Below, piece by piece: positions 51,899 to 60,858 of a stretch of 64,000 nucleotides of DNA. The DNA comes from Martelella sp. HB161492 (GTDB lineage Bacteria; Pseudomonadota; Alphaproteobacteria; Rhizobiales; Rhizobiaceae). Each line of letters opens with the position of its first letter. The first letter of the stretch is position 1. The translations under genes and the position numbers were made by a program. Below the pieces are notes generated by a model, which saw only the letters and a program-made list of their open reading frames with translations, ran no database searches and was not told the origin of the DNA. Location of the stretch: NCBI RefSeq assembly GCF_013184775.1, contig NZ_JAATVV010000014.1, positions 62,001 through 126,000 of the forward strand, in the 5' to 3' direction.

Positions 51899-53104
51899 AT
51901 GAGTGAAGGCCAGCAGCCGCCCCTTTCCGAAACCAGCGGCACGGCCGAGGAAACTGCAAATGCTGAACACGCGAAGGTTCAGCCGGCGGATGCACCCGGC
52001 TCCGCCCCGGTCGCCGCCGAAACGCTGCAGACCAATGTCACCTGTTCGCGCGGTTTCCCGCAATGGCTGGCGATGAACAACTGCTCCCTGGCCTTCACCT
52101 CCTATCAGACCGGCCAGCTTTTCCTCGTCGGCACGCTGCCGAACGGGTCGCTGTCGCTGCACCAGCGCAATTTCGTGCGCGCCATGGGGTTGATCGCCGA
52201 TTCCCAGCGCATGCTGCTGGCTGGTCTTGCCCAGATCTGGCGCTTCGAAAATGTTCTCGCCCCGAACGAGCGGGCCAACCAGACCTTTGACAAGCTTTAC
52301 GTTCCGCGTCGCGGCCAAACCGTCTCCGATCTCGATGTTCACGAGTTGGGCGTCGACAATGCCGGACGGCTTCTGTTCGTGAACACAAAATATTCCTGCC
52401 TGGCCACGGATAGCGTGGTTCACTCGTTCAAGCCGGTCTGGCGCCCGCCCTTCATCTCGAAGCTCGCGCCGGAGGACCGCTGCCATCTGAACGGTCTGGC
52501 GATGGATAACGGCGTGCCACGCTACGTCACCTCTGTTTCAACCTCCGACATCGTCGACGGCTGGCGCAATCAGCGCCGCGATGGCGGCGTGATCGTTGAT
52601 ATTGAGACGGACGAGATCGTCGCCGAAGGGCTTTCCATGCCGCATTCGCCGCGCCTGCATGACGGCGCGCTCTGGTTTCTTGATTCCGGCAATGGCTATC
52701 TGACACGGCTTGACCTGCAGAGCCGGAAGAAGGACCGCATCGCCTTCTGCCCCGGATTTCTGCGCGGTCTGTCCTTCTATAATGGTCACGCCGTCGTCGG
52801 GCTTTCGCTGGCACGCCGCGAGGGCGTGTTCTCGGGCCTCAACCTTCAGGACGAGCTGGAAAAGCGCAAGGGCGAAGCATGGTGCGGCCTGCAGATCATC
52901 AATACCAATAATGGCGACATCGTCGAATGGCTGCGGCTGGAAGGCGGCATCAAGGAGCTTTTCGATGTCCGCATCATTCCCGGCGTGCGCTGCCCGATGG
53001 CGCTGCCGACCTTCGGCCCGGACCTTGCCAGCTTCATTACCATCGAAGCCCCCGACCGCCCCTTGTCAGAACGCGGCTTCCAGGCAGCAGCACTGCCGCA
53101 ATGA
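51899..53104 (+). CDS. TIGR03032 family conserved protein
   Basis: 401 aa, no signal peptide. After about 40 low-complexity residues rich in Ala, Glu and Pro it has the family's beta-propeller-like body: SRGFPQWLAMNNCSLAFTSY near 51, HLNGLAMDNGVPRYVTSVS near 198, DGWRNQRRDGGVIVD, GLSMPHSPRLHDGALWFLDS near 248, and CPGFLRGLSFYNGHAVVGLS near 286. Repeats of this type suggest a six- or seven-bladed propeller. Function unknown. Single gene between a divergent dsbB unit and a tRNA. Confidence 0.85.
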   Translation: MSEGQQPPLSETSGTAEETANAEHAKVQPADAPGSAPVAAETLQTNVTCSRGFPQWLAMNNCSLAFTSYQTGQLFLVGTLPNGSLSLHQRNFVRAMGLIADSQRMLLAGLAQIWRFENVLAPNERANQTFDKLYVPRRGQTVSDLDVHELGVDNAGRLLFVNTKYSCLATDSVVHSFKPVWRPPFISKLAPEDRCHLNGLAMDNGVPRYVTSVSTSDIVDGWRNQRRDGGVIVDIETDEIVAEGLSMPHSPRLHDGALWFLDSGNGYLTRLDLQSRKKDRIAFCPGFLRGLSFYNGHAVVGLSLARREGVFSGLNLQDELEKRKGEAWCGLQIINTNNGDIVEWLRLEGGIKELFDVRIIPGVRCPMALPTFGPDLASFITIEAPDRPLSERGFQAAALPQ

Positions 53105-53195
53105 CAGAACCCGGCTGCGCGGTCACCATCCGCGCAGCATCACCGGCATTGTGCGGCAACGGCCTGAAATCATCTGATTGTGCGATCAGGTAATT

Positions 53196-53280
53196 TGGTG
53201 CCCCTTGCCGGGATCGAACCAGCACTCCTCTCGGAACCTGATTTTGAGTCAGGCGCGTCTACCAATTCCGCCAAAGGGGC
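53196..53280 (-). tRNA. tRNA-Leu (anticodon CAA)
   Basis: Class II tRNA, minus strand: acceptor GCCCCTT/AAGGGGC, anticodon stem CCTGA/TCAGG with loop CTCAAAA, T arm GCTGG-TTCGATC-CCGGC, encoded CCA at 53196-53198. Reads UUG. A small CTGAT/ATCAG hairpin follows at 53174-53189. Confidence 0.95.
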
Positions 53281-53458
53281 CCTTGAGCTTGGCTAGCGGC
53301 GCGAATATACGGAGCCTGCGGTGAAGGTCAACCGGAATTTGATCCTGAACATATAAATCCCCGCCGTCACGCAGTAGTGATTGATTGTGTTCATGCTCGG
53401 GATTTATCATTGGTTACGCATACTTTATTCGTTCAACCACCAAAGTCTCAGGATATCC

Positions 53459-54040
53459 ATGCTGCGCCGCCTTTACGACTGGACCATGTCCCTTGCCTCG
53501 ACACGACACGCCGAACGTGCGCTGTTTGCGGTTTCCTTTGCGGAAAGCTCGTTTTTTCCGATCCCGCCGGATGTGCTTCTGATCCCGATGGTGATCGCCA
53601 AGCCGGCCAAATGGCTGAGGATCGCGCTGATCTGCACCATCGCCTCGATTCTCGGCGCCATGCTGGGCTATGCGATCGGAGCGTTCCTGTTCGAGGCAAT
53701 CGGCAAGCCCATCCTGGCCTTTTATGGCAAGCAGGATTCGTTCGAGAAAATCGCCGAATGGTACAATACCTGGGGTGGCTGGGGCGTGCTCTTCGCAGCG
53801 ATTACCCCCTTCCCCTACAAGGTGCTGACGATTTTCTCCGGCGCAACCGGGCTCAATTTCGCGATATTCCTGCTGGTCAGCGTCATCGGCCGCGCCTTCC
53901 GCTTCTTTATCGTCGCCTTTCTGCTGCACCATTTCGGCCCGCAGATCCGCGATTTCATCGAGAAATATCTCGGCATCCTCTTCACGGCCTTCGTCATATT
54001 GCTTGGCGGCGGCTTCTACCTGGTCAAATTCGTCTTCTAG
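53459..54040 (+). CDS. YqaA/DedA-family membrane protein
   Basis: 193 aa. SNARE-associated/DedA-like motifs: FAESSFFPIPPDVLLIPMVI near 28-47, ILGAMLGYAIGAFL near 65, and WGVLFAAITPFPYKVLTIFS near 107, the conserved re-entrant loop with Pro and Lys. The ATG at 53459 has AGGA 6 nt upstream. The family includes undecaprenyl-phosphate and phospholipid flippases, but this subgroup has no assigned substrate. Followed 8 bp later by dsbB. Confidence 0.85.
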   Translation: MLRRLYDWTMSLASTRHAERALFAVSFAESSFFPIPPDVLLIPMVIAKPAKWLRIALICTIASILGAMLGYAIGAFLFEAIGKPILAFYGKQDSFEKIAEWYNTWGGWGVLFAAITPFPYKVLTIFSGATGLNFAIFLLVSVIGRAFRFFIVAFLLHHFGPQIRDFIEKYLGILFTAFVILLGGGFYLVKFVF

Positions 54041-54048
54041 GATAAAGC

Positions 54049-54567
54049 ATGATCCCGTCCGTCATCAGCGCCCATCGTCGGCTTGTCGGCCTTTCCCTGA
54101 CCACACTTGGCATGGCGGTTTCCGTCGGCTCGGCGCTTGGTTTCGAACATATCGGCGGCTACATCCCCTGCCATCTGTGCCTTCTGGAGCGCAATCCCTA
54201 TTATATCGGCATTCCGATCGGCATCATCGGCCTTCTTGCCTACCGTTTCGGCTGGGATCTTCTCGCAAGGCTCTGCCTTCTGGTGATTGCCGCGCTGATG
54301 ATCTGGGGCATGGGCATGGGCATCTATCATTCGGGCGTCGAGTGGCATTTCTGGGCCGGCCCGACCGATTGCTCCGGCTCGACCGCCGGCGTCACCCGCA
54401 ATGCGGCAAATCTCCTCGGCGACCTCAACAGCATCACCGGCCCGAAATGCGATGAGGCGGCGCTGCGCGTGCTCGGCCTTTCCTTCGCCGGCTGGAATGT
54501 CGTCGTCTCGATCATCATCGCCGCGATCGCCTTCTGGGGCATGCTTGGCGGCAAGAAGGCTGCCTGA
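54049..54567 (+). CDS. dsbB: DsbB-like disulfide bond formation protein
   Basis: 172 aa with four TM helices. First periplasmic redox pair in GYIPCHLCLLERNPYYIG near 38-55, second pair Cys near 109 (TDCSGS) and near 134 (GPKCDEA) in the second periplasmic loop, as in genuine DsbB. Re-oxidises DsbA and passes electrons to ubiquinone. Probably cotranscribed with the YqaA-like gene. Confidence 0.88.
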   Translation: MIPSVISAHRRLVGLSLTTLGMAVSVGSALGFEHIGGYIPCHLCLLERNPYYIGIPIGIIGLLAYRFGWDLLARLCLLVIAALMIWGMGMGIYHSGVEWHFWAGPTDCSGSTAGVTRNAANLLGDLNSITGPKCDEAALRVLGLSFAGWNVVVSIIIAAIAFWGMLGGKKAA

Positions 54568-54644
54568 TCCCGGCCGTCTCAAGCCAAAGACAGAGAAAGC
54601 CATTCATATTTCATGTTTGAGGTGGGGTGGCTTCTCCCTCCGTC

Positions 54645-54759
54645 GTCATCCCCCTTGCTTGTCACGGGGATCCAGACTGATAAGGCATTGAATAGACAAG
54701 TCCTTTCGCCGCGAGGACGCGCGTCGGCTGGATGCCTGTGGACCAAGCACAGGCATGAC
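54645..54759. repeat. Imperfect palindromic intergenic repeat
   Basis: Two arms in inverse orientation, GTCATCCCC...GGGGATCCAG (54645-54675) and CTGGATGCC...GGCATGAC (54728-54759). Each arm itself folds as a hairpin. This layout is common for dispersed extragenic palindromes in Rhizobiales. Only one copy is in the window. Confidence 0.6.
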
Positions 54760-54794
54760 GTCAGAAAAGGGGGCGAGGCTTTGTCGCCAGCCTG

Positions 54795-54823
54795 AGCCCC
54801 GATGCAGCGCAGCGGGGCTTTTG
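54795..54823 (+). terminator. Terminator of the yqaA-dsbB unit
   Basis: AGCCCCG/CGGGGCT stem with an 11-nt loop, then TTTG. Oriented for the plus strand; the convergent ridA operon ends 25 bp further on. Confidence 0.65.
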
Positions 54824-54843
54824 TCATTTCAGGGCGCGGCCGC

Positions 54844-55188
54844 TCAGCGGACCGCCGAAACGACAACCTCGATCAGCACGTTCTTGCCCAGTTCGGCAAC
54901 GCCGATGGTGGCGCGGGTCGGCAGATGTTCAGCCGGGATCCAGTTGAGCCAGGCTTCGTTCATGCCTTCCTTCTGGTCGAAATCGGTGATGTAGAGCATC
55001 GCCGTGACCAGCTTTTCCTTTGATGAGCCGACTTCGGCCAGCAGCTTGTCGATCTTGGCGCAGATCTGTTCGGTCTGGCCCTTCATGTCGAGCGACAGGT
55101 CATCGGCAATCAGACCGCCGAAATGCAGGATACCGCCAGCCTCGACGACACGGTGATTGATACGGGTTTGGACATAGCGATTGAGCAA
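54844..55188 (-). CDS. RidA-family enamine/imine deaminase
   Basis: 114 aa, YjgF/RidA subgroup close to Rid4-7 rather than classical RidA. The conserved Arg is in LPTRATIGVAEL near 88-99, and the end is IEVVVSAVR. RidA proteins hydrolyse reactive imines made by amino acid oxidation or PLP enzymes. As the last gene after two flavin amine oxidases, it probably clears their imine products. 49 bp separate it from the flavoprotein gene. Confidence 0.88.
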   Translation of the reverse strand: MLNRYVQTRINHRVVEAGGILHFGGLIADDLSLDMKGQTEQICAKIDKLLAEVGSSKEKLVTAMLYITDFDQKEGMNEAWLNWIPAEHLPTRATIGVAELGKNVLIEVVVSAVR

Positions 55189-55237
55189 GGTCTTCTCCTT
55201 CTTGGCTACTCAGATTGTGTTTGGGTGCGGCGGAGCG

Positions 55238-56386
55238 CTAGATGGCGGCATCCGCAAAACGGGTAATTGAAAAAGGCGCGATCGGTGCGTTGGTTCTGCC
55301 GGTGGCGATCAGCTCGGCCATCAGTTCCCCGACCCCGGGGCCCATCTGGAAGCCGTGGGCGGAAAAGCCGAAGGCATAGAACAGGTTGTCATGGATCGCC
55401 GAAGGGCCGATCACCGGAATGTCGTCAGGCATGCGCCCCTCAACACCGGACCAGCTTCTGACAATCGTTGCGCCACGCATGATCGGAAAGATCGACATGG
55501 CGGTCTCGGCGGTCAGCTGCAGATTACGGAACAGGATTTCCGACATGTTGCTGCTTCTGTCCGCCCGGCCGCGCCGGCCGCCGCCGATGACGACGGTTCC
55601 GTTCGGCATCTGCTTGAACGAGAGCGGCCGGCCGGCCGCGCCGACGACAGCATCGCAGAAATGCGGCAGGCGGGCCGTCACGATCATCATCGGCGCGATC
55701 GCTTCGACAGGAGCAGGCTCGCCAAGCATTGCAGAGAGTTCGCCAGCCCAGGCGCCACCGGCAATCATCAGCTTCTCGGCCGAAAATTCCCCGCCTGTGG
55801 TGTGAACCTTCCACACGCCATCACCCTTTGCCACGGACAAAGCGCGGGTATTCTCAAAGAAACGCACGCCCTTTTCCTGCGCCTTCCGCTGAAAGGCAAA
55901 GGTTGTCTGAAACGGCTGGGCAAAGCCATCCTTCAGGCTCGCCAGCCCACCAACCGCATGATCGGCAACCGCCGGAAGATGAGACCGCAAAGCATCGCGA
56001 TCGAGGATCACCTCATGCTCAAACCCCATGCTGCGCAGATCAGCAGCACGGTCTGCAAGCTTTGCAAGCTCTGCCTCCGTTTCGGCAACCTTGATCTGCG
56101 GCGCGACCTGAAAGCCGCAATCATCGTCCAGCAGATCGGCAATTTTGTACCAGATCTGCATCGAGCGGTCCGAGATCGGCACTTCGGCATAATGCCGACC
56201 CAGACGGCGCACGCCGCCGGCATTGACGCCGGAGGCATGGCGGGCAACCGTGTCCTTCTCGATCACCACCACATTGAGCCCGCGCATGGCCGAGAAAAGC
56301 GCTGCCGAAGACCCGTGAATGCCACCGCCGATGATGACGAGATCGGCAGTCCGGGCGGCATCCGGCAGGCGCGGATCGGTGCTCAT
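55238..56386 (-). CDS. FAD-dependent amine/amino-acid dehydrogenase, DadA/OoxB-like subunit
   Basis: 382 aa. N-terminal FAD motif LVIIGGGIHGSSAALFSAM near 16-34, VVIEKDTVARHASGVNAGGV near 36-55 and GGAWAGELSAMLGEP near 205; C-terminal FGFSAHGFQMGPGVGEL near 345. Matches the beta subunits of opine oxidase, hydrogen cyanide synthase (HcnC), sarcosine oxidase and D-hydroxyproline dehydrogenase. Starts inside the stop of the OoxA-like gene (4 bp overlap), as expected for a complex. Confidence 0.88.
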   Translation of the reverse strand: MSTDPRLPDAARTADLVIIGGGIHGSSAALFSAMRGLNVVVIEKDTVARHASGVNAGGVRRLGRHYAEVPISDRSMQIWYKIADLLDDDCGFQVAPQIKVAETEAELAKLADRAADLRSMGFEHEVILDRDALRSHLPAVADHAVGGLASLKDGFAQPFQTTFAFQRKAQEKGVRFFENTRALSVAKGDGVWKVHTTGGEFSAEKLMIAGGAWAGELSAMLGEPAPVEAIAPMMIVTARLPHFCDAVVGAAGRPLSFKQMPNGTVVIGGGRRGRADRSSNMSEILFRNLQLTAETAMSIFPIMRGATIVRSWSGVEGRMPDDIPVIGPSAIHDNLFYAFGFSAHGFQMGPGVGELMAELIATGRTNAPIAPFSITRFADAAI

Positions 56387-57795
56387 TCGGCTGCCACGCC
56401 GCTTGTGGCGGTCTCTTCCGGCTCTTCGGGATGATAGGCTGCAAGCTCTGAAAGCGGGATCGGCTTGAGCGGCGGACGAATACGGTAATATCCGGTCTCA
56501 TCGGGCGTTTCGCCCTTGCGATCGGCAATGATCCCAGCCACCGCCAGACCGCAGACGCGGCCCTGGCACGGCCCCATTCCGGCGCGCAGCATGGATTTCA
56601 CCTGGTTCGGTCCCGGTGCGCCCAGATCAGCCATTTTGCGAATGTCACCGGCCGTGACTTCCTCGCAGCGGCAGACGATTGTCGCATCGGCCGGTGCCAG
56701 GATCTCAGGCGCCGGCGCATAGATCTTCTCCAGCATCGGCCGGACCGAAATATCCCTGGCGATACCGGCCTCAAGCCGGACCATGCGTTCGGGTGAAACG
56801 GCGATCCCATGCGCTTTGGCGATGTGAAGCGCGGCCAGCTTTCCGGCAAGCGCCGCCGATTTGGCGCCGTTGATCGACGCCCCGTCACCGGCGACATAAA
56901 CGCCCTTGACGCTGGTCTCTCCGGCATCATTGAGAACCGGGCGGAAACAATGCTGCGATGCGTCCCATTTGTGCTCAGCGCGCACGAGCCGCGTGACCTG
57001 CTGGTTCGGCACCACACCCTGATGCAGCGCAATCGCTGTTGCGGCGATGCGATGTGTCTTGCCACCCTTCCTGAAGGTGATTGCCTCTGCTGCATCCTCG
57101 CCTTCGATAGCAAGATCGGAGGCGCCGGAATGGATCGGCACACCGGCCGCCTTCAGCCGCGCCACCATCAGCGCACCCTTGATCAGATATTCGCGTGCTC
57201 TGAGCGCTTTCGGCACCAGCGACATGGCCGACATCACCCGGCCCTTGGGCAGGTTCTCGATGATCGCCTTCGGCGGTGCGCCAGCATTCAGCATCTGCAC
57301 GGCAACGAGCCAGAGCAGCGGCCCGGCCCCGGCAAGCACGCAATCTTCCCGCACCACACCGGCCGTTTTCATCAGGATCTGCAAAGCGCCTGCGGTCGTC
57401 ACACCGGGCAGCGTCCAGCCGGGGACTGGAACCGGACGCTCCAGCGCGCCCGTGGCCACCAGAATGGATTTGGCGACAAGCCGGGCTGCGGCCCCTTCCC
57501 GGCTGTAATCAACCGTCTTGTCGGACCCGATATTCCACACCAGCGTGCCGGGCAGATAATCCACCTCGGCCAGACGGAAGCTCTCGACCAGCGAACGGCC
57601 CGTGCCGTAATCCTTGCCGAGAACCTGCAACCGCTTTTCCGATGCGGTTTCGATGCCGCGATAGATCTGGCCGCCGGGACGCGGCTGTTCGTCCATGACG
57701 GTGACCGAAAGTCCGGCTTTCTTGGCTTCAACGGCGGCAGCCATGCCTGCGGGCCCTGCACCGATAATCAGCAGATCAACTTGCCTGACACTCAT
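56383..57795 (-). CDS. FAD/NAD-binding subunit with BFD-like [2Fe-2S] domain, OoxA/HcnB-like
   Basis: 470 aa. FAD motif LLIIGAGPAGMAAAVEAKKA near 8-27, GGQIYRG, and an NAD-type fold with CVLAGAGPLLWLVAVQM near 145. The C-terminal BFD-like domain carries four Cys: TIVCRCEEV and GMGPCQGRVCGLA near 375-415. Family subunits shuttle electrons from the amine-oxidising subunit. ATG at 57795 overlaps the ferredoxin-like gene by 4 bp; the open frame further upstream is not coding. Confidence 0.9.
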   Translation of the reverse strand: MSVRQVDLLIIGAGPAGMAAAVEAKKAGLSVTVMDEQPRPGGQIYRGIETASEKRLQVLGKDYGTGRSLVESFRLAEVDYLPGTLVWNIGSDKTVDYSREGAAARLVAKSILVATGALERPVPVPGWTLPGVTTAGALQILMKTAGVVREDCVLAGAGPLLWLVAVQMLNAGAPPKAIIENLPKGRVMSAMSLVPKALRAREYLIKGALMVARLKAAGVPIHSGASDLAIEGEDAAEAITFRKGGKTHRIAATAIALHQGVVPNQQVTRLVRAEHKWDASQHCFRPVLNDAGETSVKGVYVAGDGASINGAKSAALAGKLAALHIAKAHGIAVSPERMVRLEAGIARDISVRPMLEKIYAPAPEILAPADATIVCRCEEVTAGDIRKMADLGAPGPNQVKSMLRAGMGPCQGRVCGLAVAGIIADRKGETPDETGYYRIRPPLKPIPLSELAAYHPEEPEETATSGVAAE

Positions 57796-58094
57796 AGTTC
57801 CAGCTCCGCACTGCCCTTTTGACGCTTTACCACGAGGCCTTCGCTTACCTCGGTCATGCAGGCCTGCCGGTTGGGCTGACCGTCGACATTGACGAGACAG
57901 TCGAAGCAGGCGCCCATCATGCAATAGACGCCGCGCGGACTGCCCGAGACGACCGATGCACGGAAATCGGTAATGCCGGCGGCCGTCAGTGCGGCTGCAA
58001 CGCTGTCACCGGCCTGAGCGGTGATGGTCTCGCCCTCGAAGGTGAAGGTGAGCGTATCGGCGCTATCAATGCGCCGCGTTTTCGTCGGTGCCAT
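57792..58094 (-). CDS. (2Fe-2S)-binding small subunit, OoxC/HcnA-like
   Basis: 100-aa ferredoxin-like protein. Cluster ligands in GVYCMMGACFDCLVNVDG (C-x4-C-x2-C) near 57-74 and QACM near 80. Preceded by TFTFEGETITAQAGDSVAAA, the usual N-terminal ubiquitin-like beta fold. ATG at 58094 has AAGGAGG 8 nt upstream and lies within the end of the preceding flavoprotein gene. Gamma subunit of the heteromeric dehydrogenase. Confidence 0.9.
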   Translation of the reverse strand: MAPTKTRRIDSADTLTFTFEGETITAQAGDSVAAALTAAGITDFRASVVSGSPRGVYCMMGACFDCLVNVDGQPNRQACMTEVSEGLVVKRQKGSAELEL

Positions 58095-59205
58095 GACCGA
58101 ACCTCCTTGCAGAAAAGACATCCATGTCCGGGTCGAGCGCGCCCTTTGCCAGCATCGGCGCCAGCACTTTCGCGTGGACACCGGCAAGCGTGACGCCGGA
58201 ATGGCAGTTGATCGAAAATGCGCCCGGATGGCTCTCGGATTGCTGATAGATCGGAAATCCATCGGGGCTGAGCACGCGCACCGCTGCCCAGCTGCGGATG
58301 ATCCGCGCCTTGGCCAGAACCGGCAATGTCTTGACCGCATCACGGGCGATCCGGGTCAGTTCCGGCATGCCGCTTTCGGTGGAATAGCCGGTGTTCTCAT
58401 GACTGTCGCCCAGCATCACCGTCCCCTCCTCCGTCTGGCGGAGAATATGGGTCGGCATAGGCAGAAGCGGCTTCAGTCGCTCGGTCACCAGGATCTGGCC
58501 CTTTTCCGGCACCAGCGGCACGTTGAGGCCGACCGAGGGGCCGAGCCATTTATTGCCATGGCCGGCGGCCAGTACCACCTTGGCGCCCCTGAACGTTCCC
58601 TTGGCCGTGGTGACCCGGAAGCCGGAGCCATCCCGTTCGACCGCCTCGACCTTTGAGTCCGAGACATAGCGCACGCCATGCCCAGCTATGTCGGTATGGA
58701 GGCCGCGCAGCAGCCTGAGAGGGCTCGCATGACCGTCATGCGGACAGTAGCTTGCGGCAACAACGGCTGGGCCAAGGCCCGGAACGAGTTTCAGAAGCTC
58801 GGTGCGATCGATGATCTCGGCACCGTAGCCGGCAGCGCCATTGACATTGTGCATCCGGGCAATATGCGCCTTGCGGGTCTCGACCTCTTCTTCAGAGAAG
58901 AGAAACTGCAGCCCCCCGGGCTTGTGGTAATCAGGTGCAATGCCGGTCGCTGCGGCAAGTTCTTCGGAAAATTCCGGCCACAGATCGGCAGAGCGACGGG
59001 TCCAGCGCGCATATTCGGGCATTTTCTCGCCCTTGGATTGGACCCAGACAAGACCGAAATTGCCCCGGCTGGCGCGCAGCGCGATATCGCCCTCGTCCAG
59101 CACGGTCACGCGTTCGCCAGCACGCGCAAGCCCATAGGCAAGGGCTGCGCCCACCAGTCCACCACCGACAACCAGCGTGTCGGCGGCACTCACATTCTCA
59201 GACAT
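58066..59205 (-). CDS. Second FAD-dependent amine/amino-acid dehydrogenase, DadA-like
   Basis: 379 aa. FAD motif TLVVGGGLVGAALAYGLARA near 10-29, SRGNFGLVWVQSKGEKMPEY near 45-64, VLAAGHGNKWLG near 214, and C-terminal INCHSGVTLAGVHAKVLAPM. Distinct from the flavoprotein encoded at 55238, so the operon has two candidate catalytic subunits for one iron-sulfur/flavin pair. Overlaps the ferredoxin gene by 29 bp and the permease gene by 8 bp. Confidence 0.88.
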   Translation of the reverse strand: MSENVSAADTLVVGGGLVGAALAYGLARAGERVTVLDEGDIALRASRGNFGLVWVQSKGEKMPEYARWTRRSADLWPEFSEELAAATGIAPDYHKPGGLQFLFSEEEVETRKAHIARMHNVNGAAGYGAEIIDRTELLKLVPGLGPAVVAASYCPHDGHASPLRLLRGLHTDIAGHGVRYVSDSKVEAVERDGSGFRVTTAKGTFRGAKVVLAAGHGNKWLGPSVGLNVPLVPEKGQILVTERLKPLLPMPTHILRQTEEGTVMLGDSHENTGYSTESGMPELTRIARDAVKTLPVLAKARIIRSWAAVRVLSPDGFPIYQQSESHPGAFSINCHSGVTLAGVHAKVLAPMLAKGALDPDMDVFSARRFGHGTDENAAH

Positions 59206-60001
59206 GTTTCCCTTCTCCGATCAGAAGCTTGTCCAGTCCATAGAGCCGGTCGACCAGGACCATCACGCCGATGGTGAACAGCACGGCAACAGCCGAAACC
59301 GATGCCACCAGCGGATCGGTGGTCTGGGCGATATGCGAGAACAGGCGGACAGGCAGGGTGGTGGTCGACGGGTTGACGATGAAGATCGTCACGGTCACCT
59401 CGTCGAAACTGGTAATGAAGGCAAGAACCCAGCCGCCGACAATGCCGGGCAGGATCGATGGCAGGGTGATGCGATAAAAAACGGTCCAGTGCGAGGCACC
59501 GAGCGATATGGCTGCCTTTTCAACCGTGCGGTCGAGGCCGGTCAGCGAGGCCAGCACCAGCCGCAGCACATAGGGTGTGATCACAACCGCATGGCAGATG
59601 ACCAGGCCGGAGAAGGTGCCGTTCAGACCGATCAGCGTCAGAAAACGCAGGAAGGCGATACCGAGCACGACCGTCGGCACCATCAGCGGCGACATCAGAA
59701 AGGCCAGCAATGCCTCTCGCCCGGAAAAGCGGCCGCGATCAAGCGCCAGCGCCGCCGGCACCGCAACAATTGTTGCAAGACAGGCCGCCAGAACCCCCAG
59801 TTCCAGACTGTTGACGGCCGCCTCGATGAACTCGGGATTATCGAGGATCGCCCGGAACCAGCGAAACGAAATGCCGCTCGGCGGAAATTCGAGATAGCCG
59901 GTGGGCGTGAAGGCGACGCCGATGACGACGATGATCGGCGCCAGCATGAAGGCGGCAAAGAGGAGATTGAAAAGCGTTGCGAAAGCACCGTTGCGTCTCA
60001 T
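59198..60001 (-). CDS. ABC transporter permease (PotC-like)
   Basis: 267 aa, six TM helices. EAA loop VEKAAISLGASHWTVFYRIT near 160-179. Second permease of an importer of the spermidine/putrescine/opine class. Coupled to the neighbours by 8- and 4-bp overlaps. Confidence 0.88.
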   Translation of the reverse strand: MRRNGAFATLFNLLFAAFMLAPIIVVIGVAFTPTGYLEFPPSGISFRWFRAILDNPEFIEAAVNSLELGVLAACLATIVAVPAALALDRGRFSGREALLAFLMSPLMVPTVVLGIAFLRFLTLIGLNGTFSGLVICHAVVITPYVLRLVLASLTGLDRTVEKAAISLGASHWTVFYRITLPSILPGIVGGWVLAFITSFDEVTVTIFIVNPSTTTLPVRLFSHIAQTTDPLVASVSAVAVLFTIGVMVLVDRLYGLDKLLIGEGKHV

Positions 60002-60858
60002 GCGTAGGCCCTCCCGAAGCGGTTTTCCACCAGCCGGTTCCAGGCAACCATGACCACCAGAATGGCAACCATCAGCAGCATGGCAATGGCAGCACCCAGC
60101 GGCCAGTTCAGCGTGTTCATGAACTCATCATGCACCGCCGTCGCCACCACCTTGACCCGGCGGCCGCCGAGAATGGCAGGCGTGGCAAAGGCTGACGCCG
60201 AGAGCGAGAAGACGATCAGCGAACCGGAGAGGACACCGGGCACGGCCTGCGGCAGCACGATGCGCCAGAAGATGGTGAGCGGCGAAGCGCCAAGGCTTTC
60301 GGCAGCGGCTTCGGTCGAGGGATCCTGCCGCTGCAGCGCAGCCCAGACCGCCAGAACCATGAAGGGGATCATCACATGCACCAGTGCCAGCACGATGCCG
60401 CCGGAGGTATACATCATCTTGATGGGCCGTTCGATCAGACCGATATTCATCAGGAAATTATTGATCACGCCCTTGTTGCCGAGAATGATCGCCCAGCCAA
60501 GCGTGCGCACCACCACCGAGATCAGCAGCGGGCCGAGCACGACGAGGATCATCACCGAACGCGCCGCCGGGCGCATGCGGTTGAGGAAATAGGATGCGGG
60601 CACGCCAATGACGATGCAAAAGAACGTCGTTGCCAGCGCAATGCCGAAGGTCCGGCCGAAAATCTCGTAGAAATAGCTATCGCCCAGCACATCTGCATAG
60701 TTTTTCAGGCTGTAGCTGTCATCGATGCCGCCATAAAAATCGAACTGGTGGAATGACAGAATGAAGGTCATGACCAGCGGCGCCAGCAGGAAGACGGCAA
60801 ACAGGATCAATGCAGGCGCCGACAAAAACCAGTGGCCTTGCTTGGAAAGCGCGCTCAT
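59998..60858 (-). CDS. ABC transporter permease (PotB-like)
   Basis: 286 aa, six TM helices with a long first periplasmic loop (DDSYSLKNYADVLGDSYFYE). EAA loop STEAAAESLGASPLTIFWRI near 182-201. Forms the channel with the permease encoded downstream; starts 4 bp before the end of the ATPase gene. Confidence 0.88.
   Translation of the reverse strand: MSALSKQGHWFLSAPALILFAVFLLAPLVMTFILSFHQFDFYGGIDDSYSLKNYADVLGDSYFYEIFGRTFGIALATTFFCIVIGVPASYFLNRMRPAARSVMILVVLGPLLISVVVRTLGWAIILGNKGVINNFLMNIGLIERPIKMMYTSGGIVLALVHVMIPFMVLAVWAALQRQDPSTEAAAESLGASPLTIFWRIVLPQAVPGVLSGSLIVFSLSASAFATPAILGGRRVKVVATAVHDEFMNTLNWPLGAAIAMLLMVAILVVMVAWNRLVENRFGRAYA

Noticed and set aside
55238-58094. Hydrogen cyanide synthase (hcnABC)
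   Set aside because: Gene order and the presence of an importer and RidA fit amine or opine catabolism better; subunit homology alone does not separate them.
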